A program made the translations under genes and the position numbers. The notes beneath the pieces were generated by a model. The model ran no database searches. It saw only the letters and a program-made list of their open reading frames with translations, and had not been told where the DNA came from. Shown in pieces: positions 63,438 to 64,000 of a stretch of DNA of 64,000 nt; the stretch's first letter is position 1; the number at the start of each line of letters is the position of its first letter. This DNA is from Desulfogranum mediterraneum DSM 13871. Lineage in GTDB: Bacteria > Desulfobacterota > Desulfobulbia > Desulfobulbales > Desulfobulbaceae. Location: assembly GCF_000429965.1 (NCBI RefSeq), contig NZ_AUCW01000012.1, positions 1-64,000 of the forward strand. The letters run 5' to 3'.

Positions 63438-64000
63438 AGATCAGCTTGGTCAGCCAGGCCAAGTCAGCGAAACTGCCCATGGGACCGATGGCGCCAAAGC
63501 CGGGGCCGATGTTGCCGATGGTGGCGGCCGTGCCCACCAGGCCGACCTGGGCGTCCTGTTCGATGATGGTCACCAGCAGGGCCGAGATGATCATCAGGGC
63601 CAGATAGCAGAGCAGAAAGCCGAGCATCTGGCGCTGGGTCTCCTCGTTAACGGCCCGGCCTTCGATCCTGAGGGGCAGGATGGCCTTGGGGTGGATGATC
63701 TGGACGATCTCCCGTTTCAAGAAACGAAAGAGGAAACCGATCCGGACCACCTTGATCCCGCCGCCGGCAGACCCGGCGCAGCCGCCGATCAGCATGGTGG
63801 AAAAGAGGATCACCTTGGCCGGCACGGCCCAGAGGGCAAAGTCTGCCGAGGAAAAGCCGGTGGTGGTCACCAGGGAGATGATCTGAAAGAGGCTGTCGCG
63901 GATGCCGGCCACCAGCCGGCTGTTGCCCTGCCAGAGCATCAGGGCCAGCACGGCGGAGAGGCCGAGGATGATCTTCAGGTAGAGGCGAAACTCCCCACTG
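63307..64000 (-). CDS. trkH: Trk-type potassium uptake protein TrkH (C-terminal part)
   Basis: Partial: the frame is open to the right edge. About 230 residues of the integral membrane subunit of a Trk K+ (Na+ or H+ coupled) transporter. The third/fourth pore-loop blocks are visible: SLVTTTGFSSADFALW, ILFSTMLIGGCAGSAGGGIKVVR and ATIGNIGPGFGAIGPMG, with the conserved selectivity glycines. The C terminus is near FWQWENGV. Its partner TrkA is not in the window. Confidence 0.93.
   Translation of the reverse strand, partial: SGEFRLYLKIILGLSAVLALMLWQGNSRLVAGIRDSLFQIISLVTTTGFSSADFALWAVPAKVILFSTMLIGGCAGSAGGGIKVVRIGFLFRFLKREIVQIIHPKAILPLRIEGRAVNEETQRQMLGFLLCYLALMIISALLVTIIEQDAQVGLVGTAATIGNIGPGFGAIGPMGSFADLAWLTKLIFIANMIGGRLELIPLLVLLHPDFWQWENGVRRQAGENNSFWKE

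Overview
The window looks like a chromosomal segment of a Gram-negative, sulfate-reducer-like Desulfobacterota, most probably in or near the Desulfobulbales. The signs are the 5' end of a 16S rRNA gene at the left edge, LPS genes (kdsA, kdsC, lptC), the LL-diaminopimelate aminotransferase route to lysine, a CCG-type Fe-S protein, a probable selenoprotein, and GC-rich codon use. I see no prophage, insertion sequence, CRISPR array or conjugative module. The genes are mostly housekeeping, but the intergenic space is unusually full of short dispersed repeats.

Layout. 1-810: start of a 16S rRNA gene on the minus strand with its leader, a boxA-like site and two tandem promoters. 950-13050: a Na+-coupled transporter, a QueG-like 4Fe-4S protein, a four-PAS hybrid histidine kinase, a secreted metzincin protease and a PflA-like radical SAM protein, separated by long repeat-bearing spacers. 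13240-17200: tRNA-Pro(UGG), a small hypothetical gene, an outer-membrane barrel protein and tRNA-Asn(GUU), with clear promoters and terminators. 17430-23300: hydantoinase/oxoprolinase-like protein, a second barrel protein, a CCG Fe-S protein, and a CcdA plus TlpA-like thiol-redox pair. 23595-30612: a MarR-controlled RND efflux operon (regulator, adaptor, pump, TolC, thioesterase). 30800-44760: MATE exporter, metF, plsY with a J-domain protein, def-fmt-larC-pgpA-amidohydrolase cluster, DUF523, an SLC13-type permease and dapL. 44860-48600: pyrG-kdsA-kdsC-lptC, an LPS-Kdo operon. 48970-56400: tex, a peroxiredoxin-like selenoprotein, and an MBL-fold/SRPBCC/CBS/DJ-1/VOC/enoyl-CoA hydratase series. 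56600-61270: a ferrous-iron uptake operon (feoA-feoA-feoB-feoC-like) with DtxR-type palindromes around its promoter and a DtxR-family gene upstream. 61340-64000: a TPR membrane protein, two small coupled genes and the C-terminal part of trkH.

How parts work together. The feo operon, its two TTAGG/CCTAA boxes and the DtxR-family regulator form a plausible iron-responsive unit. The MarR-RND genes form a self-contained efflux operon with a possible operator over its promoter. pyrG-kdsA-kdsC-lptC links CTP and Kdo supply to LPS export.

The most notable item is the peroxiredoxin-like gene at 51138-51788. It contains an in-frame TGA exactly where the first cysteine of a CPYC motif is expected, followed by a 7-bp hairpin at the distance typical of a bacterial SECIS, so it is read as selenocysteine. 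The second is a family of about 145-bp elements with inverted ends (TACCTTGAAAAA...TTTTTCAAGGTGGCC). At least five near-complete copies and several fragments occur in 64 kb, often lying directly on or next to a stop codon. A third pattern is a REP-like family built on GCCCGC-N-GCGGGC palindromes, which forms longer, locally duplicated units.
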